The notes beneath the pieces are model-generated. The model was not told where the DNA came from. It saw nothing but the letters and a program-made list of their open reading frames with translations, and made no database searches. A stretch of 64,000 nucleotides of DNA from Pseudomonas sp. 10-1B (lineage in GTDB: Bacteria; Pseudomonadota; Gammaproteobacteria; Pseudomonadales; Pseudomonadaceae), in assembly GCF_000935045.1 (NCBI RefSeq), contig NZ_JYKS01000039.1, positions 1-64,000 on the forward strand, written 5' to 3'. Of this stretch, positions 24,470 through 33,140 are shown one piece after another; positions within the stretch are counted from its first letter, which is position 1; every line of letters begins with the position of its first letter. Both the position numbers and the translations under genes were made by a program.

Positions 24470-25801
24470 ATGACGGTGATGAATCGCAAGACCGCGGCAA
24501 TTGCACCGCTGACTACCGGGTGCGTCAGCCTGCAACAGCGCTACCAGGCCCTGCTGGCAGGCCCGGATGAGAGCAGCGCCACCTGGCTTGACGAGCAACT
24601 GGCGCGTGCCGGGAACCTGCTGGATGACTTGCCTGACACACCGTCGCAACTGCCGGCCTGGAGTGCGCGACAGGCTGCTCAGGTCGCCGAGGCCTACGCC
24701 GGCTACCTTGCCCAGCGCCGCCAGGGCGCGCCACGCCGTTTCTTTGCCAACCGCGCCCAGGCGCTGTGGTTCCTGCAGCAGGTGGCACCGACCAAAGCCG
24801 TGGATGGCGCCTGGCTGCACGGCGCCTTGCAGCATTGGCGCGACCCACGCTACCACGGGTTGATCCGCACCTATCTGGAAGAACTCGGCAACGGCGACCC
24901 GCGCTGCAATCATGTGCTGATCTACCAGCGCCTGCTTAGCCGCCTGGGTTGCCTGGAAGGCATGCAACTGGAGGACCAGCGCTACCTGCAAGGCACCCTG
25001 CAACTGGCCCTGGGGCAACATTGCGACGCCTACCTGCCGGAGGTAGTCGGCTATAACCTCGGCTACGAGCAACCACCGCTGCACCTGCTGATCACCACCT
25101 ACGAACTGGCTGAGCTGGGCATCGACGGCCAGTACTTTCAGTTACATGTAACCATCGATAACGCCGCCAGCGGCCACGCCCATCTGTCGGTGCAGGCGTT
25201 GCGCCAGCTGTGTGCCCCACACGACGAGCAGGCGTTCTACGCACGGGTGCGGCGCGGCTATCGCCTGAATAGCCTGGGTATCGCTGCCCCCGACCTGATC
25301 CGCCAGTTCGACCTGCAGGCCGAACTGCTCGCCGCCCTCGAGCGCAAGCGTGTCTACGGCCAGTTCATGCATGCCGACCATTGCCGCGTGCAACAGCGCA
25401 CCATCAATCAATGGCTCGCCGAACCCGGCGCCATGCCCGCGTTTGTCGCAGCGCTGCAGGCCCAGGGCTGGATCCGCCGCGGCCAGGAGCCGGCGCAAAG
25501 CCGCTGGTGGAAGTTGATCGACGGGCCATCGGCGGCCATGTTCGGCGTGTTCAATGCTTATGAGAAACAGCTTTGGCATGACTGGATCGCCGATGATTGG
25601 CAGGCGCCCATCCGCCGCGTCGTACCCGGCAGCTGGGGGCTGCCCGAGGCTACGGAGGAGCAACCGGGCACGACGCAGCATGAGCCCCCGGCGGCACTGA
25701 TCGAACGCATGGCCGGCAACCGCCATGCCACCCCCGACGGATTGTCGGCCACCCGCGCCTTCATCCATGCAACCGGGCTGCTTCAGGAGGAACCCCGCTG
25801 A
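24470..25801 (+). CDS. Iron-containing redox enzyme family protein (haem-oxygenase fold)
   Basis: 443 residues. The central part resembles the haem-oxygenase-like 'iron-containing redox enzyme' family (Haem_oxygenase_2): 'YLEELGNGDPRCNHVLIYQRLL' with Glu and His, 'YLPEVVGYNLGYEQPPLHLLITTYELAELGID' with Glu/Tyr/Glu, and 'YFQLHVTIDNAASGHAHLSVQAL' with His/Asp/His, which together can form a di-iron site. Related enzymes (UndA, SznF, FlcE class) do oxidative C-C cleavage or N-oxygenation in natural-product pathways. The last ~130 residues ('FVAALQAQGWIRRGQEPAQSRWWKLIDGPSAAMFG') are an added domain. The TGA overlaps the next ATG (TGATG), so it is coupled to the methyltransferase. Confidence 0.78.
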   Translation: MTVMNRKTAAIAPLTTGCVSLQQRYQALLAGPDESSATWLDEQLARAGNLLDDLPDTPSQLPAWSARQAAQVAEAYAGYLAQRRQGAPRRFFANRAQALWFLQQVAPTKAVDGAWLHGALQHWRDPRYHGLIRTYLEELGNGDPRCNHVLIYQRLLSRLGCLEGMQLEDQRYLQGTLQLALGQHCDAYLPEVVGYNLGYEQPPLHLLITTYELAELGIDGQYFQLHVTIDNAASGHAHLSVQALRQLCAPHDEQAFYARVRRGYRLNSLGIAAPDLIRQFDLQAELLAALERKRVYGQFMHADHCRVQQRTINQWLAEPGAMPAFVAALQAQGWIRRGQEPAQSRWWKLIDGPSAAMFGVFNAYEKQLWHDWIADDWQAPIRRVVPGSWGLPEATEEQPGTTQHEPPAALIERMAGNRHATPDGLSATRAFIHATGLLQEEPR

Positions 25802-26754
25802 TGATGCTTGCCCCAGAACAGATCGAGGCCGACCAGGCGCTGCTGCAACTGGGCCAGCGCCTGCGCGCTGATGGTTACCGCTTTACCTGCGTCACGCCGG
25901 CTACCCATGCCCGCAACAACGCCCGCGAGGGCGCCGAACAGGCCAGGACGCTGCGTGATGTGTTCGGCTGGAGCCGGCCTTTCGCGCCTTCGCTGGTTTC
26001 GGTCGACCAGTTGCGGCTACTCGAACGTGCGCAGGTGCTGGTGCCACATGGCGAGTTGCTGACCAGCGCGGTACGCTGGTCCAGCCTGGACGAACTGCTG
26101 CTGGTGCATTCGGCGTTTCCCACCGACGCCCGCGATGCAGTGTTCTTCGGCCCCGACAGCTACCGCTTTGCCCAGGTTATCCACGAGCACCTGCAACACA
26201 GCCCCACGCGGGTCGAGCATGCGGTCGATATCGGTTGTGGCAGCGGTGTGGGCGCCTTGCTGATCGCCCGGGCAGCGCAGCATGCGCAAGTCAGCGCGGT
26301 GGACATCAACCCCCTGGCGCTACGCTATACCGCGATCAATGCCGCCCTGGCAGGGGTCAGCAACGTTTCCGTCGAGCCCAGTGACCTGCTGGACGGCATC
26401 ACCGGCACGTTCGACCTGATCGTCGCCAACCCGCCCTACATGCTGGACCGCAGTGCACGCACCTACCGCCACGGCGGTGGGGAGCTGGGCGCCGAACTGT
26501 CCCTGCGCATCGTCGAACAAGCCCGCGAGCGCCTGGGCCGGCGCGGTACCTTGCTGTTGTACACCGGCGTGGCGATCGTCGAAGGCCGCGATGCCCTGCT
26601 CGAGGCCATCCGCCTGCGCCTGGCGGGCCCGGAGTGGTCCTGGGTGTACCGGGAAGTCGACCCGGACGTATTTGGCGAACAGCTTGCCGAACCGGGCTAC
26701 GCGCAGGTCGAGCGCATCGCCGCCGTAGCGCTTACCGTCACCCGCAACAGTTGA
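25801..26754 (+). CDS. Class I SAM-dependent methyltransferase (NPPY type)
   Basis: 317 residues. The SAM-binding motif I is 'AVDIGCGSGVGALLIARAA' near residue 140, and the N-methyltransferase motif 'LIVANPPYML' (NPPY) is near residue 205. This resembles HemK/PrmC- and RlmG-type enzymes that methylate amide or ring nitrogens. The ~130-residue N-terminal part is unassigned. It overlaps the upstream gene by one base and is followed after 6 bp by the carboxylate-amine ligase, so the three are tightly co-translated. Its role is therefore more likely in a small-molecule or peptide pathway than in general translation. Confidence 0.82.
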   Translation: MMLAPEQIEADQALLQLGQRLRADGYRFTCVTPATHARNNAREGAEQARTLRDVFGWSRPFAPSLVSVDQLRLLERAQVLVPHGELLTSAVRWSSLDELLLVHSAFPTDARDAVFFGPDSYRFAQVIHEHLQHSPTRVEHAVDIGCGSGVGALLIARAAQHAQVSAVDINPLALRYTAINAALAGVSNVSVEPSDLLDGITGTFDLIVANPPYMLDRSARTYRHGGGELGAELSLRIVEQARERLGRRGTLLLYTGVAIVEGRDALLEAIRLRLAGPEWSWVYREVDPDVFGEQLAEPGYAQVERIAAVALTVTRNS

Positions 26755-26760
26755 GCCGGC

Positions 26761-27867
26761 ATGGCCTGGCCCTGCACGTTCGGCATCGAGGAAGAATACC
26801 TGCTGGTGAACCTGGGCTCGGGGCAGGTGGCGGCCACACCAGTGCCCGCCGTGATCGGGCGCTGCAGAGAAACCTTGGGCAGGCATTTTGCCCAAGAGAT
26901 GTTCCGCAGCCAGATCGAAGTGGCCTCGCCGGTATTCACCCACCTGTACCAGGCACGCGAGTTCTTCCAGCACAGCCGGCAGCAGCTGCGCGCCACACTG
27001 GCCGAGGAGGGGATGGGCCTGTATGGCGCAGGGAGCCACCCCAACGCCGCCTGGTTGCGGCAGAAACCCGCGGCCTCGGCGCATTACCGGCAACTGTTCG
27101 ATGATTACCGGTATGTCGCACAGCGCAGCTTGCTCAACGGCCTGCACGTACACGTAGGCGTGCCGCCGGGTTGTGACCGCATGCAACTGATCAACCGCGT
27201 GCTGGGTTGGCTACCCCTGCTGCTGGTACTCAGTACCTCCTCGCCATTGTGGGCGGGCCAGCCAACCGGCTACATGAGCTACAGACGGGTGATTTGCGGC
27301 GAGTGGCCGCACATGGGGCTACCCGAACCCTTGCCCGACTGGGCTGCCTATGAACGCTACCGCGCGCTCTTGCAGCGCACCGGTTCATTGGCCGCGGATG
27401 GCGACTTCTGGTGGGCGATCCGGCCTTCGCGGCGCTTCCCGACGGTGGAGCTGCGCATCTGCGATGCCTGCCCACGACTGGATGACGCCCTGTGCATCGC
27501 CGCGTTGTTTCGCCACCTGGTGGAGCACAGCATCACCCACCGCCGTGCCCCTGCGCCCTGCAACCGCGAGCTGCGTTGGGTAACCCAGGAAAACTACTGG
27601 CGCGCCATGCGCCACGGGCGTCAAGCTCAGTTCATCGGCATGCATGAGCAGCAGTTGGTCACGGCCGCAGGCTGGCTGGCCCAGTTGCAGGAGCAACTAC
27701 CGCTCGACACCGTGGACGCCGAGCGCGCCTACTGTCATGCACAACGCCTGCTGCAGGAAGGCACCCATGCAGACCAGCAACTGCAATGCCTGGCGCAAGC
27801 CAGCGCGGCGGGGCTGAGCAAGGCGCAGGCGTTGCTGGCCGTGGTGGCCGCGGGGGCTTGCAATTAG
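26761..27867 (+). CDS. Carboxylate-amine ligase, YbdK/GCS2 family
   Basis: 368 residues starting 'WPCTFGIEEEYLLVNL', the signature of glutamate-cysteine ligase type 2 (YbdK/EgtA-like) enzymes. 'LLNGLHVHVGVPPGCDRMQLINRVL', 'SSPLWAGQPTGYMSYR' and 'WAIRPSRRFPTVELRICDACPRLDD' complete the ATP and acceptor sites. It should form an amide or gamma-glutamyl bond between a carboxylate and an amine using ATP. The last gene of the operon with the HO-fold enzyme and the methyltransferase; substrates unknown. Confidence 0.87.
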   Translation: MAWPCTFGIEEEYLLVNLGSGQVAATPVPAVIGRCRETLGRHFAQEMFRSQIEVASPVFTHLYQAREFFQHSRQQLRATLAEEGMGLYGAGSHPNAAWLRQKPAASAHYRQLFDDYRYVAQRSLLNGLHVHVGVPPGCDRMQLINRVLGWLPLLLVLSTSSPLWAGQPTGYMSYRRVICGEWPHMGLPEPLPDWAAYERYRALLQRTGSLAADGDFWWAIRPSRRFPTVELRICDACPRLDDALCIAALFRHLVEHSITHRRAPAPCNRELRWVTQENYWRAMRHGRQAQFIGMHEQQLVTAAGWLAQLQEQLPLDTVDAERAYCHAQRLLQEGTHADQQLQCLAQASAAGLSKAQALLAVVAAGACN

Positions 27868-27924
27868 CCGGGGTTGGCCGAAAATGGCCGCGCCCCCTCG
27901 CAGCCACTCGGAAACACCTGCCCC

Positions 27925-28533
27925 ATGATGCTGATCAAGCAGTTCCCTGATATTTCCCTGGATGACACGCTGTTCGTCTTCGCCCTCGAAGCTGAAGCCG
28001 GCGATGTCTTCGCTGGCCTGCACAGCGTGTTCACCGGCATCGGCAAGGTCAATGCGGCCATCGCCCTGAGCAAGGCCATTGCCACGCGCAGGCCCAGGCT
28101 GATCGTCAACCTTGGCTCGGCCGGTAGCCAGCGCCATGGCAAGGGTGAGGTGGTGTGTTGCACCCGCTTCGTCCAACGCGACATGGACGTGACGCCATTG
28201 GGCTTCGCCCGCTACGAGACGCCTTTGTCGGATATCCCGGTGGTGCTGGAGCATGGGGCGCAAATTCCGGGCCTGGCCGTGGAAACCTGCGGCAGTGGCG
28301 ACAGCTTCGAGATCAATCACGGCGACGCGCCTTACGATGTGGTCGACATGGAAGCCTACGTGCTCGCGTTGATCGCACGCAGCGAAGGTATTCCGTTCGT
28401 GTGCCTGAAGTACATTTCCGACGATGCCGGCAGCGACGCGGCGGGGGATTGGGCGGTACAGGTGCACCTGGCGGCCGAGGCGTTCAAGCGGGTGCTGTTC
28501 AGCGATCAGCCAGCCGTAGAGCAGGGCAGCTAA
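27925..28533 (+). CDS. Nucleoside phosphorylase/nucleosidase-family protein (MTA/SAH nucleosidase-like)
   Basis: 202 residues. 'FTGIGKVNAAIALSKAI' is the phosphorylase-superfamily motif after the first strand, 'IVNLGSAGS' follows, 'VVDMEAYVLALIARSEGIPFVCLKYISDDA' contains the conserved VDME ribose-binding segment, and an Asp occurs late as the catalytic acid. It would cleave the N-glycosidic bond of MTA/SAH-like nucleosides, which fits near a SAM-dependent methyltransferase. Shorter than E. coli MtnN (about 232). ATGs at 27925 and 27928 are both possible; an upstream one at 27874 lacks a ribosome site. Confidence 0.82.
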   Translation: MMLIKQFPDISLDDTLFVFALEAEAGDVFAGLHSVFTGIGKVNAAIALSKAIATRRPRLIVNLGSAGSQRHGKGEVVCCTRFVQRDMDVTPLGFARYETPLSDIPVVLEHGAQIPGLAVETCGSGDSFEINHGDAPYDVVDMEAYVLALIARSEGIPFVCLKYISDDAGSDAAGDWAVQVHLAAEAFKRVLFSDQPAVEQGS

Positions 28534-28591
28534 ACCTTCGCAGCCCGGCGCAGTCACTTAGGATATTGGCAGGCAACCTCGGAGTACGGTC

Positions 28592-29434
28592 ATGGCTCGG
28601 GCAATCTGGAAAGGCGCCATCAGTTTTGGTCTCGTGCATATCCCCGTAGCCCTCAATACCGCCGTGCGCACCGAGCGTGTGGATTTCGACTGGCTCGACA
28701 AACGCAGCATGGAGCCGGTGGGCTACAAGCGAGTGAACAAGGTCACCGGCAAGGAGATCGACAAGGAAAACATCGTCAAAGGGGTGGAGTACGAAAAAGG
28801 CCGCTACGTGGTGATCAGCGAGGAAGAAATCCGCAAGGCTCGGCCTGAAGCGACCCAGACCATCGATATTTTTTCGTTCGTCGACGCCGGCGAAATCCCG
28901 CTGCAGCATTTCGACACGCCGTACTACCTCAGCCCGGACCGGCGCGGTGGCAAGGTCTATGCGTTGCTGCGTGAAACCCTGGCCAGCACCGGCAAAGTGG
29001 CGCTGGCCACGGTGGTGTTGCACACCCGCCAGCACCTGGCCTTGCTACGGCCGCTGGACGAGGCCCTGGTCATGATCACCCTGCGCTGGCCGGAAGAGGT
29101 GCGAGGGCTGGAAACCCTCGAACTGGACAGCAGCGTCACCGAAGTCAAGGTGGACAAGCGCGAACTGGACATGGCCAAGCGGCTGGTCGAGGACATGAGC
29201 GGCGCCTGGAACCCTGACGAATATCATGATGCCTTCCGCCAGACCATTCTTGACCTGGTTGAAGAGAAGGCCAGCAAGGGCAAGATCGAGACGGTGGAGA
29301 AGGGCGACGCGGCTGGCGCGGAAAAAGGCGCGGATATCATCGACCTGACCGAGCTGCTCAAGCGCAGCCTGGGTGGCAAGGGGGTAGCGGCTGGCAAGAA
29401 AAAACCAGCCAAACGTACCCGCAAGGCTTCGTAA
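28592..29434 (+). CDS. ku: Ku end-binding protein (bacterial NHEJ)
   Basis: 280 residues with the bacterial Ku core: 'ARAIWKGAISFGLVHIPVALNTAV', 'YEKGRYVVISEEEIRKARPEATQTIDI', 'YYLSPDRRGGKVYALLRETLASTGKVAL' and 'MITLRWPEEVR'. The C-terminal tail is Lys-rich ('GKKKPAKRTRKAS'), the typical DNA-contacting extension. It forms a ring homodimer on double-strand ends and recruits LigD, whose gene is at 33141-35630 on the opposite strand. Start preceded by CGGAGTACGGTC. Confidence 0.95.
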   Translation: MARAIWKGAISFGLVHIPVALNTAVRTERVDFDWLDKRSMEPVGYKRVNKVTGKEIDKENIVKGVEYEKGRYVVISEEEIRKARPEATQTIDIFSFVDAGEIPLQHFDTPYYLSPDRRGGKVYALLRETLASTGKVALATVVLHTRQHLALLRPLDEALVMITLRWPEEVRGLETLELDSSVTEVKVDKRELDMAKRLVEDMSGAWNPDEYHDAFRQTILDLVEEKASKGKIETVEKGDAAGAEKGADIIDLTELLKRSLGGKGVAAGKKKPAKRTRKAS

Positions 29435-29511
29435 CGCTTGCAGTCGACAGTGGTCCCTGTGACTGAAGCGGCCCGCCCCACCATCTTAACCCAAGGCCAT
29501 GCGCTATCCCT

Positions 29512-30035
29512 TGTGGGAGCCCGGCTTGCCGGCGATGGGCCAGGACAGACAACACAGTACAGGCGGCGAGTGCTCTGGTAAAAACTTGAGAGTGCCGGGG
29601 CTGCTTTGCAGCCCATCGCCGGCAAGCCAGCTCCCACAGGTACAGCGTAGGGCTTGAGACCTGCACTGTTCCTGTGGGAGCCCGGCTTGCCGGCGATAGG
29701 GCCAGGACAGACAACACAGTAGAGGCGGCGGGTGCTCGGTAAAAATTTGAGAGTGCCGGGGCTGCTTTGCAGCCCATCGCCGGCAAGCCAGCTCCCACAG
29801 GTACCGCGAAAAGCTTGAGGTCTGCACTGTTCCTGTGGGAGCCCGGCTTGCCAGCGATGGGCCAGGACAGACAACACAGTACAGGCGGCGGGTGCTCGGT
29901 AAAAACTTGAGAGTGCCGGGGCTGCTTTGCAGCCCATCGCCGGCAAGCCAGCTCCCACAGGGACCGCGAAAGGCTTGAGGTCTGCACTGTTCCTGTGGGA
30001 GCCCGGCTTGCCGGCGATGGGCCGCAAAGCGGCCC
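29512..30035. repeat. Tandem array of REP pairs, period about 161 bp
   Basis: The unit begins at 29512, 29673, 29834 and 29994 ('tgtgggagcccggcttgcc'), giving three full copies and a fourth partial one. Each full unit contains two opposed REP arms ('gggagcccggcttgccggcgatgg' and 'gcccatcgccggcaagccagctccc') and a spacer 'caggacagacaacacagta'. Copies differ by a few substitutions. It fills the space between ku and the convergent glycosyltransferase gene. Confidence 0.9.
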
Positions 30036-30037
30036 CA

Positions 30038-30697
30038 TCAGAGAATTGCCTCCAGACCCGCCAGGTAATCCCCAAACCCCTCCCGCGCGCGGCTGTCACG
30101 CCGGCTGCTGGTCGCCACGCTGTGGCGGGCGGTCCAGCTGATCGGCACGCCCAGCGCTTCCAGGTCACGAACCAGTTGCACATCTTCGTGCGCCGCCAAC
30201 GGCCGGAAACCGCCGATTCGCTGATACGCCTGGGCACTGACGCCCAGGTTGGCCCCGTGGATGTGACGGTGCCCTTCACGCGCTTGGTAACGACTCAGGT
30301 ACAACTGGCGCAATGCTGCCGTGTGCCAGGGCTGCCAACGCTGCACATGCACAGTGCCACACACCACATCAGTGCCGCAGGCCAGCTGCGAAACCAGCCA
30401 ATGCGGGGGCACCTGGCTGTCGGCATCGGTGCAGGCCAGCCAACTGGCCCCTCGCTCGATGCCCCAGGCTGCGCCGGCTCGGCGGGCTTCGCCGACATTG
30501 CCAGCCTGGACTTCCAAGGTATGAACACCATGGCGCCTGGCAACGGCCCCGCTGCCATCCGTGCAGCGGTCCAGCACAACCAAGATTTCCACCTGATGGC
30601 CCGACTGCATGGCCTGCCGGGCCGCCTCGGTGACCGAGCTGAGGCACCGCCCCAGGCGTCGAACTTCGTTATGGGCGGGAATGACCACGGCGATCAT
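30038..30697 (-). CDS. Family 2 glycosyltransferase
   Basis: 219 residues of GT-A fold: 'VVIPAHNEVRRLGRCLSSV' at the N-terminus, 'ILVVLDRCTDGS', the nucleotide-sugar metal motif 'LACTDADSQVPPHWL' (DxD), 'HGANLGVSAQAYQRIGGFRPLAAHEDVQLVRDLE' with the acceptor-side ED. No membrane anchor. It overlaps the methyltransferase gene by ATGA and is the last gene of a four-gene operon whose product is unknown. The acceptor may be a lipid or small molecule handled by the upstream PIG-L and acyl-CoA-dehydrogenase-like proteins. Confidence 0.88.
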   Translation of the reverse strand: MIAVVIPAHNEVRRLGRCLSSVTEAARQAMQSGHQVEILVVLDRCTDGSGAVARRHGVHTLEVQAGNVGEARRAGAAWGIERGASWLACTDADSQVPPHWLVSQLACGTDVVCGTVHVQRWQPWHTAALRQLYLSRYQAREGHRHIHGANLGVSAQAYQRIGGFRPLAAHEDVQLVRDLEALGVPISWTARHSVATSSRRDSRAREGFGDYLAGLEAIL

Positions 30698-31293
30698 AAG
30701 CAGGTCTCGTCCAGGTCGACCACGCAGGGTTGGCAGGACCAGTATGCCAATGCAAAGTCCGCCTCCTCATGCTGAAACTGGGGATACAGCGGCAGGTGCC
30801 GGGCCAGCATGCGGTGCACTTCGCGCCCATCCTGCGGGCAACCGACGATGGGATGCTTCCAGTGGCAAGCCAGTAGCCCGCCGTCGTAGCTAAGGCTGGC
30901 CACCGCTCGCTCGATAACCTGCAGCCAGTCGCCAGGGTCGAGGTAGTAACCCACTTCGCTGAGCACGATCAGGTCGAAGCGCCCATCCGGCCAGCCCGCC
31001 GGGAGCCGGGCCAGTTCCACACGGGCATTGCGCAAGCCAGCCAGACGTTGTCGGGCCAGGCCCACGGCGGTGGGGTCCAGGTCCTGGCACAGCAGTTCAG
31101 CGCAGCGTTCGGCCAGCAGGGCGCTGAGTTCACCATTGGCACAGGCCGGTTCGAACACCCGCTGGTAGCACTGGCGTGGCAGGCTTGCCATCAGCAGCTC
31201 GCGCTTGCGCTTCTCGTACCAGCGGGTACGGAAGGCCCAGGGATCTTCGTTGGTGGCGTACAGGTCGGCGAAATACTGTGCGTCGAGGCTCAT
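30694..31293 (-). CDS. SAM-dependent methyltransferase (NodS-like)
   Basis: 199 residues. 'QYFADLYATNEDPWAFRTRWYEKRKRELLMA' opens the protein and is shared with NodS-type N-methyltransferases; 'RVFEPACANGELSALLA' is motif I (ExACxxG form) and 'FDLIVLSEVGYYLD' motif IV. NodS methylates the amino sugar of Nod factors after deacetylation, which parallels the adjacent PIG-L deacetylase. The ATG at 31293 was chosen because a longer open frame upstream is antisense to the PIG-L gene and not family-like. The stop overlaps the glycosyltransferase start. Confidence 0.85.
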   Translation of the reverse strand: MSLDAQYFADLYATNEDPWAFRTRWYEKRKRELLMASLPRQCYQRVFEPACANGELSALLAERCAELLCQDLDPTAVGLARQRLAGLRNARVELARLPAGWPDGRFDLIVLSEVGYYLDPGDWLQVIERAVASLSYDGGLLACHWKHPIVGCPQDGREVHRMLARHLPLYPQFQHEEADFALAYWSCQPCVVDLDETCL

Positions 31294-31304
31294 GACAACT
31301 CCAT

Positions 31305-32060
31305 CTACAGGAACACCAGTTCGAAAGGTTGCAGCAGGCAATCGAGTAAATCGGTACGCAGAACCGGCAGGTTGTGCCCGTCCGGTTCCAGCTGGCTGGC
31401 GTGGGCGGCCAGGGCTTTGCGCTTGCGCGCCAGGCCAGGCTCGTCCAGCTGCAAGCGGTGCGCGCGCGGCCATGGCAGGCGAGGATCGTCCGCTTGCGCC
31501 CAGTGCCAGGCCCATATGGGCACTTCCGCCAGTTGCACCCGGCGGGCCAGCGCTGCCTGCGCCGCAGCGCGCCCGACCGCCTCGTGGTCGCAATGGCCAT
31601 CGCCACGCCAGGTCGTCATCAGCAAGTCACCAGGGCGCAGCAGCTGCGTGAGATGGCTGACCAGGAACGCTTCTTCCCGCGGTAGCTGGCCGTCCTTGAG
31701 GTTGAGCCTGCGCCAGTCCAGGCGCTTGAGGTCCAGGTCCAGCTGTTGCAAGGCCAGACGGCTTTCTTGCGGGCGCTGGTGGCGCAGGCGGTGCTCGGTC
31801 CAGTGGCTGGAACCGGGGTGGCTACCTTCGCCATCGGTGGCAGAAATCAGCAGCAGGTCCTGTTCACGGCCCTTGAACCCCGTCAGAAGGCCGCCAGCCA
31901 TGAGGATTTCGTCATCCGGGTGTGGCGCGATCAAGACCAGGCGCCGGCCAGGAGGGCAGAGCTGGCGCGGGTCCAGCCAGGTGGCGCGGGCGAGGTGCGC
32001 AGACTGCTGCCACGCCGACCAGGGTGTGCCGCGGCTGGACTGGATCAGGTCCTCGCTCAT
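31305..32060 (-). CDS. PIG-L family deacetylase
   Basis: 251 residues with the zinc motif 'LIAPHPDDEILMAGGLL' (HPDD) near residue 47 and the third ligand in 'RGDGHCDHEAVGRAA'. PIG-L enzymes remove an N-acetyl group from GlcNAc-type sugars (LmbE, MshB, BshB). The ATG at 32060 overlaps the stop of the acyl-CoA-dehydrogenase-like gene (ATGA). With the following NodS-like methyltransferase and GT2 it suggests an amino-sugar modification route. Confidence 0.88.
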   Translation of the reverse strand: MSEDLIQSSRGTPWSAWQQSAHLARATWLDPRQLCPPGRRLVLIAPHPDDEILMAGGLLTGFKGREQDLLLISATDGEGSHPGSSHWTEHRLRHQRPQESRLALQQLDLDLKRLDWRRLNLKDGQLPREEAFLVSHLTQLLRPGDLLMTTWRGDGHCDHEAVGRAAAQAALARRVQLAEVPIWAWHWAQADDPRLPWPRAHRLQLDEPGLARKRKALAAHASQLEPDGHNLPVLRTDLLDCLLQPFELVFL

Positions 32061-33100
32061 AGCTGCCACGCGCCGGCCGGGACTTGTGCCGACTGCTGGC
32101 CCAATACTGCCAGGTCACGTTCGGCGTGGCTCTGGCGCAAGAACACCGGCAGGTCGGCGCTTAGCCGGGCGAAGTGGCTGCTGCGGCAGAACGGCGTGGC
32201 GCCCAGCGCCCGCCCCACATGGCTGATCACCTGCTCGACGGCTTGCTCTACCTGCGCCCGGGTACGCCGTACTTCGAAACTGGCGTCTGCCCCGGGTTGT
32301 TGGTCGATCCAGGCGGCGCATTCGCGCAGTGCCGCCCGCGCGCCGTACAACGCCGCATCCACTGCGCCAAGGTGGGCATCGGCGTGCGGGTCGGGACGCG
32401 GATGGCGGCAATGTTCGCGCAGGTAATCGGCGAGGGCCTCGGCCGCGCCGTACCAGCAGGCGGCAATGCCTGCACCACCTTGCCAGAAGCCTGGGCGCGA
32501 CAGGTACTGGCCCGGCTTGCCGATGAGCGTGCCTGGCGTGTCGTTCAATTCGACCTCGACACTGGCGGTAGTGGCCATGCCAACCGCTTGCCAATGCTCG
32601 ATGCTCAGCCCTTGGCTCGGTTGCGACAGCTCGATCGCGACCAGTTGCGGCCGATCGTCCTGGTCCCAGGCAGTGATCAGCGCCCGGTCGATCTGCAGGG
32701 CACCTGAACACCAGGCCTTGCGACCGCTCAGACGCACCTGCGCACCGTCGCGCGCAGAGATATGAGCGCGCGCATCGGGCGGTTCGGCAGCCCATACGCC
32801 CCAAATACCCTCGGCGGCATGATGCGCGGCACCACATTCGGCCAGAATCGCCAAGGCATCGGTATGGCCCTCGTACAGCTTGGCCAGCGCCAGGTCGCAC
32901 CCGGCCACCCGGGCCAGGGTCTGCCAGCGCCGCAAGGTATTGCCTTGCCCCGGCAGTGGCAACAGGTCGAGGTGGTCGGCTTGCAGCGCCTGGATCAACT
33001 GGGGCAGTTGGGTGTCGAGGTTGAGCGGTTGGGGCCGTTCGCCGAAGGTGCGTAACAGCCGGTCGAGGTGGGTCAGGTGAAAGTCCTGTACGATGCTCAT
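32057..33100 (-). CDS. Acyl-CoA dehydrogenase-like protein
   Basis: 347 residues. The middle and end resemble the acyl-CoA dehydrogenase fold: 'GIWGVWAAEPPDARAHI', 'RLSGRKAWCSGALQIDRALITAWD' (flavin-domain beta segment) and a helical C-terminus 'GGAGIAACWYGAAEALADYLREH'. The usual catalytic Glu region is not recognisable by eye, and the N-terminal domain is short, so activity may differ from classical beta-oxidation dehydrogenases. First gene of the operon leading into PIG-L, methyltransferase and GT2. It starts 40 bp from the end of ligD, on the same strand. Confidence 0.78.
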   Translation of the reverse strand: MSIVQDFHLTHLDRLLRTFGERPQPLNLDTQLPQLIQALQADHLDLLPLPGQGNTLRRWQTLARVAGCDLALAKLYEGHTDALAILAECGAAHHAAEGIWGVWAAEPPDARAHISARDGAQVRLSGRKAWCSGALQIDRALITAWDQDDRPQLVAIELSQPSQGLSIEHWQAVGMATTASVEVELNDTPGTLIGKPGQYLSRPGFWQGGAGIAACWYGAAEALADYLREHCRHPRPDPHADAHLGAVDAALYGARAALRECAAWIDQQPGADASFEVRRTRAQVEQAVEQVISHVGRALGATPFCRSSHFARLSADLPVFLRQSHAERDLAVLGQQSAQVPAGAWQL

Positions 33101-33140
33101 GGGCGGGTCTCCCTAGCCATGTCCGTCCGATGCGGTGCCA

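Noticed and set aside
29512..30035. Possible CRISPR array
   Set aside because: The 161-bp units are near-identical throughout, including between palindromes; there are no variable spacers and no cas genes.
29224..30279. 351-residue frame with repeated segments
   Set aside because: The repeated peptide comes from the REP tandem array and not from a protein.
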